Below, piece after piece: positions 34,808 to 46,308 of a DNA stretch of 64,000 nucleotides. Source of the DNA: Ryuthela nishihirai. Lineage: Eukaryota > Arthropoda > Arachnida > Araneae > Heptathelidae. Both the position numbers and the translations under genes were made by a program. The notes beneath the pieces were generated by a model. The model had not been told where the DNA came from. It ran no database searches and was given only the letters and a program-made list of their open reading frames with translations. Every line of letters begins with the position of its first letter. Position 1 is the stretch's first letter. The stretch lies in NCBI GenBank assembly GCA_038380435.1, contig JAWZYU010000019.1, positions 22,221,801 through 22,285,800 of the forward strand, in the 5' to 3' direction.

Positions 34808-35119
34808 TCAAGGCATGGTGGTAAGAAAGGGTCGTGCCACAGGATTAATGATGTCACCGATGTAACATCTCATCGTTAGCGCGCCAGAAAGAGGGAGCAG
34901 AAGTGTCCGGACACCATATGTGATCTCACCCCATATCATTGGTGGGGGAGCCGTATGGTGGCTAATGGAATAGGCTTCCTCAGAATAGGCTTCCAGTACG
35001 GCGTAGCAAAACAGAATTGGGACTCGTTGCGAATAACACTTTCCTCCTTCTGTAGTCCAATGATCCCTCACTTGACACCAGTGAGGTCGTTGCAATGGCA
35101 AATGCTGGACTGGAGTCAC
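34808..35119 (-). pseudogene. Tc1-like transposase, central part
   Basis: Frame with QRPHWCQVRDHWTTE and PPPMIWGEITYGVRTLLLPL followed by GALTMRCYIGDIINPVARPF, corresponding to the R-W-W, VMVWGGIS and RYIDEVL-type blocks of Tc1 transposases. The catalytic QQDNA block that should follow is absent, lost at the 1.7-kb insertion. Confidence 0.75.
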
Positions 35120-35445
35120 ACCTCATTCCCACATCATGTAAACGTTAACTAATAGGTTGTGTGGAGACTACGGCATGCGTAGTGGTCCGCAAATCACTCT
35201 GCAATACAGTTGTTGTGGTAAAAGGGTCACGAACGGCTTCCTACAGAGCATGCAATCTTCGTACCCTGTGGTGTGACCCCTCCAACCTCACTGTCGGTCG
35301 TGCTCTTGGGCTCGTGTTATTTATTCATAGCTCGGCTGGGTATCACGTATCCATTCGCTACGGAACTTTGATCATTTGCATATCTCCGATGGCCAATTGC
35401 CTCCTGCATTCTTTCTTGGTGTTGCGATTTCCACTTTGAGCAGTG

Positions 35446-36099
35446 TATCTATTTTTCCAGTTATTTCCAAAACACTTCATGTATCGAAAACTTTCTGTAA
35501 GAACACAAAATCGGGAAGGAATTTCTGTCTTTTCCAGTTCAATCTAGAATTTTGCTCTTTCCCTAAAATAATTGCCTATATAAAATAAATAGATATATAT
35601 ATAGGCAATTTTCCTCTGCATTTCAGTGTTATTATTTTTAAAAATTATTCCTTAAAAATACGTTAATATAGAGGTTTACAATAGTTTTTTTGACACCGTT
35701 TCGATTCTAAATTTATATTTGTTATTTCAAACTGAATTACCCATCATAAATTATCCCTTGAAATGTTGTCGTTTTGGGTTATAATAAATTCAAAATACAT
35801 AAGATATATTATTATATGCGTTAGTTTATTATGTAATGAACGATAAAAAAGCAAAATGAGAGCTGGCTGGTATCGAAACAGAGACCTTTGTATTGCGAGT
35901 CAAGAAGATATTACACTGATATAAGCACTGCTGATGATAGGTCTAGTTAAAATTTGTTATTTGTATCCGATTGTAAACCAAATGTTTAATACGTATATTG
36001 TTATATGTTCATATCATGTATTCATGAGCCATGGACTTTCTTTTATATGTCTTTAGCTCTTAGACAAGAACTAGAATTTGTATTGAGATTGTTTCGTAA
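35446..36099. other. No gene seen
   Basis: Intronic AT-rich sequence. A tRNA-head-like stretch in reverse complement (gtttcgataccagcc near 35870) is too diverged to classify. Confidence 0.4.
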
Positions 36100-36436
36100 T
36101 CTGCATTTCCCAAGTTTCGAGTCGCAACTGGTCCAGCGTTGAGATTTATCTCCTCTACTTTCCCACGTTGCCCTCGCTCACAAAAAGGATATTTATGGGC
36201 TTCAAAATATCACCGTCCATCGGATGGATGTGGACGATCCTATGTGCAGAAAATGCCACACTCCGTTCACGTTAAAGAACATGCTGGGTGACAAGGGGCT
36301 ATGACACTGGAATGGCCATGACAAGGGGCTATTATTTGTCGCCTATTCAGCTGGTCCCTTTCCTGAGCTCCTGTGAGCTAACTATTTAGCCCGTTGTGTA
36401 TCCAAAGTGCTGCTCAATGGTAAAACAACCCAAACA
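36100..36436 (+). repeat. SINE family B, old degenerate copy
   Basis: Recognised by cgtaatctgcatttcccaag, cagcgttgagatttatctcc, ccgtccatcggatgg, cacgttaaagaacatgctgg and ggtaaaacaacccaaac in family order. It contains a short internal duplication, acaaggggctat (36292 and 36322). Confidence 0.75.
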
Positions 36437-36780
36437 GCGAGAGCCTAATGCATATTATAATCAGTGTTTGCTTTCCGAAAAACTGAAATCTATGGTTCCA
36501 GTTTTAAAGATAAAAATGAGGGTTTTAGTCTTCCTAAAATGACAAAAAGAAAAAGGCGTTTAAAATCAAGAATATGTTTATCTCTGCAGGAGTGGCTAAG
36601 AAAATTCTTAATGGGAAGAGAATAATGGCATTTCTGGTTGTAATGTACATAGGATTTACTCACTAGAATTTCCTAGATTTAAAATAATTTTTCTTAGCCA
36701 GTTTACATTTGTTATTGCTAGTCACAATATTTTATAAAATTATCGTTAATATTTCAAAACATATTAGTCATCATACGTAC

Positions 36781-36916
36781 CAGACTTTCAACAAAATGAG
36801 ACTTGTGGATCGTGATGCATTTAACGGCTTCGAAAACATCAACTTCTTGTTCAACTTTAATTTTTTCAAGTATGTAAACAGCAGCACAGTAGACACCTGA
36901 ACCACATGCTCCATTA
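36781..36916 (-). CDS. Receptor-type tyrosine phosphatase, P-loop exon
   Basis: A 136-nt exon bounded by acceptor ttttcctttcag and donor gtacgt on the minus strand. The first base completes a codon with the previous exon (phase 2). It encodes NGACGSGVYCAAVYILEKIK then VEQEVDVFEAVKC and IHKSHFVESL. This is the second half of the signature loop and the following helices of a PTP domain. The expected Arg of CX5R is Gly here (C-F-N-G-A-C-G-S-G), so this D2 domain should not form the phosphocysteine intermediate. D2 domains of receptor phosphatases are commonly inactive and act in regulation. Confidence 0.88.
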
Positions 36917-37451
36917 CTGAAAGGAAAATAATCCTTTTTACTAACTGCTATTCTGATGAAATCTCAAAAATATCTGAACACATAGAGACTAACTGAAAAA
37001 TTATCATATCTTAAGAGTCAATGATTTATGAAAATTATAATATATACTATACAAGACAATATATGAGTAAACTATTTAAAAATAGACTATTATCATATTT
37101 CTAACACCATCCTTACAAATAAATATTTTATGTGCTAAATATTGCCATTTATACTCTTTGACTTCACACTTAAAATCGGGCAACTGTATATCATAGTTTC
37201 CTATGTCATGGCCAACAAAAGATGGGAAATAATATATTCTGTATGGCTCTACAATATGACAAATGAATATGTCTGGCACGGTCGCTTTAACATTTTTGTG
37301 GTTCTAACTACAAGCAGTAATTCTGAGTCCCTTACATTAAAGTTATTTTTGCGAATTATTCATATTATCTTCCTTGATGATGGAAAGAATGCCTCTCTTT
37401 AAAGGCAGGATCTTGGACAATATGCACCGTGAGCTTCATTCCAAATAAATG

Positions 37452-37985
37452 CAGGGTATTCGAAAAATAATGATGGGGTTTCGAGGACCAATATGTAGGA
37501 TAATAATATCCATATTCAAGAAAATAATATTTTAATTGAAACCGTACCTCAAATAATTTTGAACCTAATTATTGAATTTCCACATGTGCATCGTTCGTAT
37601 ACGTTGCAGAATATCTCTTGTTACTTGCTCAGTTGCTTCTTTTATCCATGTTTTCAAATGCTTCAGATGTCGAATTTTGTCCCTATATACACAATTCTTC
37701 ACAAAACCCTACAAGAAAAACCAAGGTGTGTCAAATCAGGAATCTTTAGGAGTCACAGAATTGTACCATCCCTGTCAATCCATGTCAGGAAAAGTTGAAC
37801 TAAAAACTTCCGTAACATCACTAGAGAAATGTGGCTGCACGCAGTCTTATCTGGTGGCTAGCAGTGAAAATGTTTGAGTGGGAAAATGTACAGGTACAAC
37901 ATTCAATATGATGCCCTTTGTGCATTTGGAGTCAGTGCTTCCAGAAACTCCACATTATTTGTCGGATATCTACATTTTATTCTGA
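37452..37985 (-). pseudogene. mariner-like transposase fragment
   Basis: Minus-strand frames give GFVKNCVYRDKIRHLKHLKT and WIKEATEQVTRDILQRI near 37690-37590, the C-terminal WG-LK-Y and DLK-RI-A blocks of mariner-like transposases; upstream lies a degraded PHFSSDVTEVFSSTFPD region near 37840. The end at 37452 (cagggtattcgaaaaataat) looks like a terminal repeat. Stops throughout. Confidence 0.65.
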
Positions 37986-38009
37986 AATTTGGGGAAGACA
38001 CTTTGTAAT

Positions 38010-38600
38010 ACAGCTTTAAAAATAGGAATGTTTATCAAATTTCTTAATAGGTAAACAATGGGAATAAGTTGATGAAATCTCTTAGGGAGGTTTCCTATTT
38101 GTTTATTCCAGGTTAACCTGATATAAGATTTGATTCCCAAATAATCCCGTCTCTCTGTTTCCTCTATTTTTGATGAGTCACAAATTTTTCTTTGACAGTT
38201 CGTGACATTATATCTAACTGGTACAGAAAGGTTTTCATTATTACTTTTATTGCTGAAGGTCAGGTATCGAGTTTTCTTTTGTTTATTGCCTTTGTTTTTT
38301 ACTAGCCAACCAGCTTTATACGATTATCAGGTTTTCAGCCATTTTACCCATTAGTTTCTTCCATATCGTCCGTATAAATCAAGGCAGTATTCATCGACAA
38401 AGGGAATTATGCTACCATTAAAAAATTGCTTTTATAAGATCATCAAATATGAGAAATAGAAGTGGTCCTAAAGTGCTCCTGATTTCAATATTTTTAACGT
38501 ATTTCGAATTCCGTTTGCCTTAATCAGATGACTTCTTTCGTGGAGGAATAATTCAAACCAGTTTCGAACTCTTCCACTAACACCAGTATGTTTAATTTTG
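38010..38600 (-). pseudogene. Non-LTR reverse transcriptase fragment
   Basis: Minus strand reads TGVSGRVRNWFELFLHERSH, then LGPLLFLIFDD-like residues in a shifted frame and a degraded catalytic region. This is the G-W-Y-R then GVPQGS-LGPLLF order of LINE RTs. It abuts the 3' end of the LINE at 38605. Confidence 0.6.
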
Positions 38601-39063
38601 CTTATAATAATAATAATTAATTTCATGCAGACGGCTACAATAAAGCCAAGGTACAGGCAATTTTGGATATTAATTTAAACATTCAAGTGGCTTGATGCCC
38701 CAGTACATTTCAGAAACTAAAAAGAAATATTGATGATAGTACAAAACGACAAACATATTTACAGGAATTGCATAATTATTTGATTCATATAAACAAAAAG
38801 ACAAGTTACACAGACGAAGACAAACATATAATATGAAATATGATTAAAAAAACATAGAAAACTTAAGGGGAAGAAATAGAAGGTTTAATACAACAGAGAG
38901 TAATATTAAATTAATGAATAGGGGAAAGAAAAATGATTGCGGATAATCCAGTCGAGGGGTAAAGATGGGGAGTGGGAATAGGGGTGAGGAGATGTTGTTG
39001 GTCAAACGTTTCAATATTCTAATAGGAGTGGAGTAATATAGTTTTTGAATCTTGTTTTAGAAT

Positions 39064-39303
39064 TTAAAGGAGTGATATCGCTCGGCAGAGAGTTCCAAGT
39101 TGAGGTTGCTTGAAAGGCAAAAGAAATTTCACCGTACTTAGCTTTGTTAATTTTGGGAGTAGAAAACAATTTATTATCAGAGCGAAGGATGTGGCGATAT
39201 CGTAATCGAATAGAGGGTGTAAGAATCGAATGAAGGTGATGAGACTTGTTATAAATGGTGTCATGAATAAGGGTAATAAACCGCAGCTTTCTTCTAGATT
39301 CAA
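39064..39303 (-). pseudogene. LINE polyprotein C-terminus
   Basis: Reading across frames, the minus strand gives ESRRKLRFITLIHDTIYN and later TSTWNSLPSDITPLNSK, the R-L--L and F-WN-LP blocks that close many CR1/Jockey-group polyproteins. Confidence 0.65.
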
Positions 39304-39411
39304 GAGTGGGAATTTGGTAGTTGGAACGAATATCAGTAAGTGTTAGAGATTCTCATTTGTTAAAATAGATTTTGCTGATGTTTTGAACTTTTTCTTCATT
39401 TTGAACTTTTT

Positions 39412-40955
39412 CTAATTTATAAGAGTTCTTTTTATTAATACCAAAAAGAGTGAAGGTACAATATTCGAGTTTCGGTCGGATACAAATTTTGTAGAACAAT
39501 GGGGTATAGGAGGATATATAGTTTCGAATGAATACCTCAATATATAAGTTCTTTTAGTAGCTGAAGCGACGGTTTTATTAATGTGGGTCCCAAAGTCAAG
39601 ATTATTATCTATCGTCATACCTAGGTACTTCATGGAAGTGTAAACTGTAATATGGGTGTTATTAATTTTAATGTTTGTATCAGGCGGGTTAAAATTTGAA
39701 GTTGAAAGAAAAACAATATTTTTTTTTATATTGACAGTGAATCCATTTTTAGTATACCAATGAAGCACATCATGAATATTGTTTGCTATTTCTTATTTTA
39801 GAGAAGTGAAAGAACTTGTTGTAAAAGAAAGAAGACAATCGTCTGCATACATAAAAATATTGTAGTTGGTGGAAGATTCTAGAAGATCATTAAAAGGTTG
39901 AAAAGAAGTGGGCTAAGAATGGTTCCTTGAGGTACTCCCCGATTGATTTTAAAAGGTGTAGAGATCTCATTAGTGCTTAATTCAGTTCGGATAACACGGT
40001 CGTTGAGGTTATTTTTAAAACAGGAAAGAGCTGAGGGCGATAGATTAAGATCATAGCAGAGTTTTTGCAAGATACGTTTGTGTTTAACTGAATCAAATGC
40101 CTTTGAGATGTCAAGGGAAACCAGTCCCACAACAGTTTTCACTTTGCTGTCTAAAACCAAACTCCATTGATTAACAAGAAGTGTCATGAGAGTTTCAGTT
40201 GGCCGATTTTTCCTAAACCCGAATTGTCTGCACGAAGGCAAATTCAAGTTTTCAACAAAAGTTGATAATTGCCTCTCGACGGCTTTTTCTAAAATTTTGC
40301 TTAAAGCACATGTAACTGAAATAGGTCGATAGTCCAGAGGGTTAAAGGGATTTGAAATTTTAGGTATAAGTGAGATGATGGCTTCTTTCCATGGAACTGG
40401 GAATTCATTAGTGTTAAATGAACAATTAATTAGATCACATAGAGGTGCAGAAATTAATGGGGAAAGAATTTTTGAATAATGATCGGGATTCCATCTGGTC
40501 TGGCACTGCGATCGTTTTTTAGCGAATTTATGAGGTTAAGAACTTCGATTTCGGTAACATTTTGGAGTTTAAAGATTTCCAGATTATTAAATGATTTACT
40601 GGAATAGGATAATGAATCATTTGCGTTTGCATAATTTTTCTGTAGAAGTGCAGGATTTACAGAATACATTATTTAAAACATTAGTAATGTCTTTAGGATC
40701 ATATAAGAAATTGTCGTTGTAAACGATCTTATTTATTTTGGTTTGGTTTCTTAAATTACCAGTAATTGAACCAAATATTCGAAATACTTCATTACCATTT
40801 GGATTAATAACGGAAAGTCTATTAAGAAAATATAGACGCTTGGCATTTTTAATGCTACTGTTGACCAGATTACGGAAAGTTTTATAGTTCTCCCATGTGT
40901 ACGGGTGATTAGGGTTAATAGCATTCTTAAAGTGTTTGTTTTTTAAAGTGATCAC
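39412..40955 (-). pseudogene. LINE reverse transcriptase, broken
   Basis: In order: SSIKNAKRLYFLNRLSVINP (40850, pre-RT region), LINSLKNDRSARPDGIP near 40500, FGFRKNRPTETLMTLLVNQW and VSLDISKAFDSVKHKRIL near 40220-40085 (motif A Asp), NRGVPQGTILSPLLFNLLM near 39925 (motif B), FMYADDCLL near 39845 (catalytic pair), MKYLGMTIDNNLDFGTHINK near 39610. The motifs are intact but spread over several frames. Confidence 0.8.
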
Positions 40956-41159
40956 TTTCAGAAGCTCTTTTGTAATCCAAGGCTTTCGAGAAGGGCGAAC
41001 CTGGAAACTTTTATAAGGAACATAGGTGTCAAGTGCAAAATTGATTAAACAGGAGAGATGTTGTGCTTTTGAGGTAGGAGTTGTGCATTCGGAAATACTC
41101 TTGTGGAAAGGGAGACATTTTGCAAACTCAAAAAACTAATCGTTGTTGAAATCTTTAAA

Positions 41160-41689
41160 GGATCTTTTTGAAATTAAAACTTTAGGTGCACGAGGTGAGT
41201 AATACAATACAGATGTGCTAATAATAAAACGTTCACTAATATGTTCGAAGAGAATAAGTGTATGTTTGTGAAGTGTAGTCTATTGGAGAAAACAAGGGAA
41301 ACGTTCAAGGACTGGGTACAATGAATTAATAAAATCTTCAATATTGCTGTTCGGAGGACGGTAAAGTGTGCCGATAATAAGAGCAGGGTTTTGTTTATTG
41401 ATAGGGGAGATTTTGACCCAAAGACCTTCGAAACAAGAGCAAGAAGGAATAGGCAATACTTCGACATTAAATGTTTCCCTCACATATAATGCAAGTCCTT
41501 CTCCTGTCCCACTAGATCTGTCGATGCGGAATAGTTTATATCCTTCGAGTTAAAAAAGATCAACTGGAAGAGAGACATTGAGCCATGTCTCTGTAAGAAT
41601 GATAGAGCATCTCTATTCTCTGTCTTAGTGACGTCTAAAAACACTGCTTCAAACTTATTTCCATTTACTGCTTTGCCAGTTAAAAGCAT
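41160..41689 (-). pseudogene. LINE endonuclease fragment
   Basis: Frames with TETWLN (starting near 41620), RQRHGSMSLFQLIF-shifted residues, DRSSGTGEGLALYVRE near 41480 and PALIIGTLYRPPNSNIEDF near 41360. TETWL, GGLALYV and YRPP are conserved blocks of APE-type endonucleases in CR1/L2/Jockey LINEs. The final SDH block is not seen intact. Confidence 0.7.
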
Positions 41690-42091
41690 GAAACATAATG
41701 TAAATCATCTCTTTCATTTTTATATTATTTAGCTATTATATCATTTTATGTTAAGTATATTTTTGAATAACTAATTTATTTTTTTCTTAGTGCTTTCATT
41801 TTCACTAAAACCAAACCATTCCTCAGGGTGAATATTACGGCTTCAAGAACTTTATTATTCCGGGTTTGACAACATTTTCATAGACGTTTGAAAGACAAAA
41901 GTTAACGAAATAGGACTGTAATTGCTTATTCATTTAATATCACCTGATTTGAATATTGACATTACTATGTCAGTTTAATCTCACGGAAACTATTACTGTT
42001 CGTGTAATATATTTATTAATTTGGAAACCGTATCTTCAACAACTGATGAAATTTGTTTAGTGAATTAATTTTAGGCACAGCCGTTACTTAC

Positions 42092-42249
42092 AAACACTGC
42101 ACGGTAACCACATGACTTCCTGCCTCTTGTTGCCATTGTTCCACACTTTCAATGAGTTTCAAGATAATTGATGCACTTGGAGGCAACACATGATTGGAAA
42201 ACCAGCTATCCAGATGAAATTGTTTCACTGTTCGTATCTCTTTGGCGTT
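42092..42249 (-). CDS. Receptor-type tyrosine phosphatase, WPD-region exon
   Basis: A 158-nt exon with acceptor ttctttcag and donor gtaagt on the minus strand. It encodes NAKEIRTVKQFHLDSWFSNH then VLPPSASIILKLIESVEQWQ and QEAGSHVVTVQC, leaving two bases that complete a Phe codon in the next exon. It corresponds to the strand entering the WPD loop, the loop itself, and the helix leading to the signature Cys. WPD is replaced by WFS, removing the general acid, and the usual HC is QC. Both changes agree with an inactive D2 domain. Confidence 0.9.
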
Positions 42250-42384
42250 CTGAAAGAAAAAATAATATCGATTTGATAAAATGCCACAAGTTGTTTTATT
42301 TTAAGGAAGAATGAAATAATATGTGTTCAGAGCAAACTGTAGCATACAATTATCTCTCAGAAAATTTTCTCCTTTTCTATTATC

Positions 42385-42603
42385 TATCAGATGGGATTAA
42401 GTACATAGGAGAGCCATACCCTCTGAACGCTAAAGAGCACACTGGATGGCTTTGATAGGAGACTTTGTTCTGTTTTCTAAAAACTGTACAGTAGATCCTC
42501 TTCCCTAATCTGCTCTGAACCTTTAAGGTCCTTGTGAGTGGTCCATTTAGTTCATTGTGCAGAATAAAGTGCCACTCACCTGCTAATGTAAAATAATCCA
42601 AAT
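42385..42603 (+). repeat. SINE family B, 3' part, degenerate
   Basis: gagagccataccctctgaac, agagcacactggatggcttt, cctttaaggtccttgtga and gtaaaataatcc follow the order of the SINE-B body; the tRNA head is missing. Confidence 0.65.
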
Positions 42604-42857
42604 GGTAATTTTGTGCACAAACCATTGAAACAACGCTGGCAGTAAATCACTTTAGCAACACCAAGCGTTACTATCAGAGTGTTGCTTATTTCAGACATCT
42701 TATTTCAAATATGCAATCCATATTTGATATCAAAACACGAAATTTATGGGATGTAAATTTGAGTGAGTGCCTAGTGTGACTACTGTGAGACTAAACACTC
42801 TCTCAAAAACGAAATACACTAGCGTGCATAAAGGATTTTTAAATATGTGATAAAAGA

Positions 42858-43062
42858 AATAGCTGCTCAAGCAACACCTTGCCACTGAAGCTTGTCAATT
42901 TAATACTCCATAGATGAGCTCTGTGAGGAACAAACGACCTCATAAAAAATCAACACAAAGAAAGAAATATCCATGTTTAATTTGGGCTTAAACCCAGGTC
43001 CTTTTGATCGGTGGTCAAGCACACTAACCACTCAGTCACGGGACGGTTCCACAATAGCCTGC
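42858..43062 (-). repeat. SINE family A
   Basis: Reverse complement has the head with aggacctgggtttaagccc (B-box region), ttgtgttgattttttatgag and the body ctcatctatggagtattaaa then ttgacaagcttcagtggc. Diverged copy. Confidence 0.6.
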
Positions 43063-44276
43063 TTCTTATCTGGCTGTGAATTACATGACCCTCTGGGCCA
43101 CGGTCAGGCCTTGTGGCTCAACCGTTTCTCCTCCATTCTGAGGAACTTCTGTTCTAAATATGCAATGAATATTGAAGATTAATGCGTTAAAGAATTCAGA
43201 TTGATTACTCGAGGGATCCAAGTAACATTTGCTATCTCGTTTAGAGGAATGGAAGGGATTTCTTTCTATGACCCTATTCTTAAACTGTATGGCAATTTTT
43301 AAAGAATAAACAAAGCGTCGCTCCACGACATTCCTTCTGATTTTTGAGTTGAAAATTAATTTACTACACAATATGATACTTTAGCATGTAAGTGAAATTA
43401 GGCTTATGCATAGTAACATTTTATTAATTATTTTGGTTAACATTTTATCAGTGCAATTATTGACAGAATCAGAATTGGGAAAAAGTACAATAAACTGCTG
43501 TATTGAAAACGATGCTTTCAAAAATGGCTATTTTAAAATCTAATATGAATAAGAAAAAAATGTTAAATATTATCCTGAAATATTTATTATTAATTAGGGC
43601 CTATATAAAATCTGTTAGGTGAAGTTATCCTTGAGAGACTACAAAATTAAATTTTTAATTTTCGTGATCTTAAAAGCCTAGAATAAACACTTCAAGATTC
43701 AAAAGATATATCGTAATTAAAAACATAAAAGAGTTATTACTTAAAAAATATTATGTGCGCTTAAAAGTTTTAAAACTTTGCTGCTATAAAAATATTAATA
43801 TTTCTAGCAAATTTTGTCTTAATAAATAATGAAATTTCCATTGCATTTGTTTTATGCGAAATATTTTCTTAATTTTTTTTCTTTAAATGGAAATGAAATG
43901 AAAAAAATATTTTTTCTAGAAAATTGCACAATGAGGGTGACATGAGATATTTTTTTATGATCCCTTATTATCATCCCAGAATCCACTGATGTTCATATTT
44001 ATTTAAGGAAAGATATACAGATATTTTTTTTATTTCATACGTGAAAAAAAGGGGAAAAAAAAAGTGATCTGAAATGATTTGTAGTCTCCATTAATAATAT
44101 AATTAATCCGTTTTCTGATTATTATAAAACCGAAATCCAGATTTAGAGGATCCGGATGAACGAGCTCTACTGTACTGGAAACCTTTTCGACTTCAAGTAA
44201 TATAAGTTTTCACTCAAACATTACAATTCGCACTGCATTGCAAAGCAATTGCATTGCAAATTAAGCCAATGCTTCG
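43063..44276. other. No gene seen
   Basis: Intronic, strongly AT-rich, no recognisable repeat or coding region. Confidence 0.5.
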
Positions 44277-44290
44277 CATAGAACAGCGGT

Positions 44291-44678
44291 TGTTGTGTTG
44301 GGTTGTTTTACCTCTGAGCGGCACTTTTTTGCACACCATGGGCTAAATGACCAGGTCACATGGACCCCAAAGCTCAGAGAAGGTTGGGGGAGGGGACCTA
44401 CTGGAACAGCTGTTGGGAGACAGATGGTAGCCTCCCGTCAAGGCCATCCAGCGTGTTCATTAACGTGCACAGGGTATGGCTCTCCCATACACGGGGCCAC
44501 GGCTTAACGTCCCATCCGACGGACGGCGGCCTTTCCAAGCCCATCGGTGTCCCCTACTGACCGTGGGCAGGGCGGGTAATTTTGCGGAGATAAATCTCAA
44601 CGCTGACCCAGCTGGGACTCGAACCTGGGAACTACAGATTACGAGCCTGGCGCGCTACCGACTGAGCCACCCCCGCCC
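44291..44678 (-). repeat. SINE family B, clean insertion
   Basis: Complete copy with an exact 14-bp target duplication catagaacagcggt at 44277-44290 and 44679-44692. In reverse complement: ggggtggctcagtcggtagc, gtagttcccaggttcgagtc, ccgtcggatgggacgttaag, cagcgtgttc-equivalent body and ccatggtgtgcaaaaaagtg to the end. Confidence 0.9.
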
Positions 44679-44692
44679 CATAGAACAGCGGT

Positions 44693-45375
44693 ACCACTGG
44701 TAACGCGCTTGGTAAAACAATGCACAATTTATTAACTACGGTTGATAAAAGATTATTGTATATAGGATTTGTTTAAACTTCAGTAGTTAAATCACAATAA
44801 CTATGTCCTAAATTGTGAGCTGTTGATTTATCAATTTAGGTTTCACTAAAGAACACTTTTTCAAGGGATTCTCTCGAGAGAATGCAGTTGACAGCTATAA
44901 AACGACAAGTTACCTAAATTCCTAGCAAAAACCATGACGGAACTAATTTGCTGTTACAGAAGGTAGAAACCTCATGCATTAAAACAACTAGCATTCATAC
45001 TGTCGGCCCAACCCCAGTAGAGTTGTGGGGAGAGTAGAGGTCAAGGGAATATAAAAAAGGAGGGCAAAAGAATAAACAGAAAAACAAATAGAAAGCCCCA
45101 AAATGCCTAAAGGTTTGATCTTCTCTGGATGATTAAAAAAAGGAGGAAAACGGCGTCTATTTCTACGAGTTTACAATCAGCGGAGCATTGAGGGGTAATC
45201 CCGTAGATACAACTTTCCTGAAGGTAAAATTCTCTTTCCTTCCAGAGAAATGGACGTAGGCAGCTGAATCAGAATTTGCGGAGATCAAGCATATTAATAT
45301 TTAGGGAAAAAAAACTTTTATTTCTGGATAATCATTTCCTGTCCTGTCTGGGAAGAACAAGATAGGAAGCTTACA
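44693..45375. other. No gene seen
   Basis: Intronic non-coding sequence, no repeat recognised. Confidence 0.5.
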
Positions 45376-45849
45376 ATGTGCAAAGCAGCTTCCTATCAAT
45401 TGCCTTTAATACCGGATAGTGGATCCTCTACAGCTGCATTTTTTGTTCCTCAAAATAAATTTTCTACAGTTTTTAAATTACCTCAAAATACTTCAATAAT
45501 ACATGCAGAATTAAAAGCAATAATAGAAACATTTAACTGGATTTTAAATAACTTAAATAATTGTAAATTTGCAGTTTTTGTGGACTCCAAAGGAGCCATA
45601 CAAACATTACTACAAGAATTATACCAATCAGACTATAATATATATATTTACAAACTATTAACACTTAATAAATTTAACAAACAATTCAAAAATAATCAAA
45701 TTACAATTCAACGGATCCCTAGTCATATAGGGATCATTGAAAATGAATTTGTTGATGGATTAGCAAAAAATGCTCATAAACGTAACAAAATTAGCAACTG
45801 CTTCAATTTTTATAACACTATAAAAAGATATTACAAAAATAGAATTTAA
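45376..45849 (+). pseudogene. LINE RNase H domain
   Basis: A 157-codon frame. IPDSGSSTAAFFVPQ stands where the first catalytic Asp strand should be, IIHAELKAIIETFNWIL near residue 40 carries the catalytic Glu, FAVFVDSKGAIQTLLQEL near 66 the second Asp, and IQRIPSHIGIIENEFVDGLA near 110 the His and last Asp. The domain itself looks complete, but the RT that should precede it is gone. Confidence 0.8.
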
Positions 45850-46308
45850 ATTGACCAAACAATTCTTTCAAATTGAAGCATTATTAAAAAAATAACAACT
45901 TTAGATACGTTCTTTCAAAAAATATTAATTATATTCAAAAACTTCCGTTTGCAAGAAGACAATTAAGTATCCTCTATAGACTTAGAACAAATACAGCAAT
46001 GCTAAATCAAACAATATTTTATCTTAAACTTTCAAACTCTCCAAACTGCAAAAACTGTAACGTACCCGAAACAATTCATCGTATTTTGACTGTATAAACA
46101 ACACAACTCAAAGGAAAAATTTATGATTTATGGAACATAATTTAAAAAATAAATAAATAAATAGGTAAATAAACAAAAACAAAAACATTAAAATGAAAAT
46201 TAACTAAAAAAGTATTATAGTTAATTATTATTAAAAAAATGTATAATGAGAAAGCCTGTATAAGGACCTCTCAAATATCTGTAACGTTGAATAAATAAAT
46301 AAATAAAT
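45376..46308 (+). mobile_element. LINE 3' end with RNase H domain
   Basis: 5'-truncated non-LTR element. The RNase H frame is followed by LPFARRQLSILYRLRTNT and a CKNCNVPETIHRI zinc-knuckle-like block (about 45945-46095), then an (AAAT)n tail at 46286-46308. RNase H plus a C-terminal CC-H motif suggests an I/R1-like or other RNase H-bearing LINE. Confidence 0.75.

Larger units (their letters stand above)
32680..35445 (-). mobile_element. Tc1-like element split by a 1.7-kb insertion
   Basis: Terminal inverted repeats cactgctcaaattggaaatt (32680) and the reverse complement of the sequence ending at 35445 (cactgctcaaagtggaaatc), flanked by TA on both sides. Transposase pieces lie at both ends; about 33081-34805 is foreign and begins with a SINE-B head. 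The element lies within the last phosphatase intron. Confidence 0.8.
38605..41695 (-). mobile_element. CR1/L2-like LINE, nearly full coding span
   Basis: About 3.1 kb with endonuclease (41695-41160), linker (40955-40617), RT (40669-39412) and C-terminus (39303-39064), followed by a 3' region ending in an ATT/ATA microsatellite (38603-38617). It lies in the phosphatase intron between exons 36781 and 42092. Several frameshifts and stops. Confidence 0.8.

Noticed and set aside
35860..35940. tRNA-like stretch in reverse complement
   Set aside because: Only a B-box-like gtttcgatacc is visible; arms do not fold convincingly.
37076..37402. Minus-strand peptide with HIVEPYRIYYFPSFVGHD, loosely like a DNA polymerase B segment
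   Set aside because: Similarity is too short and lacks catalytic motifs; it could be an old transposon piece but cannot be supported.
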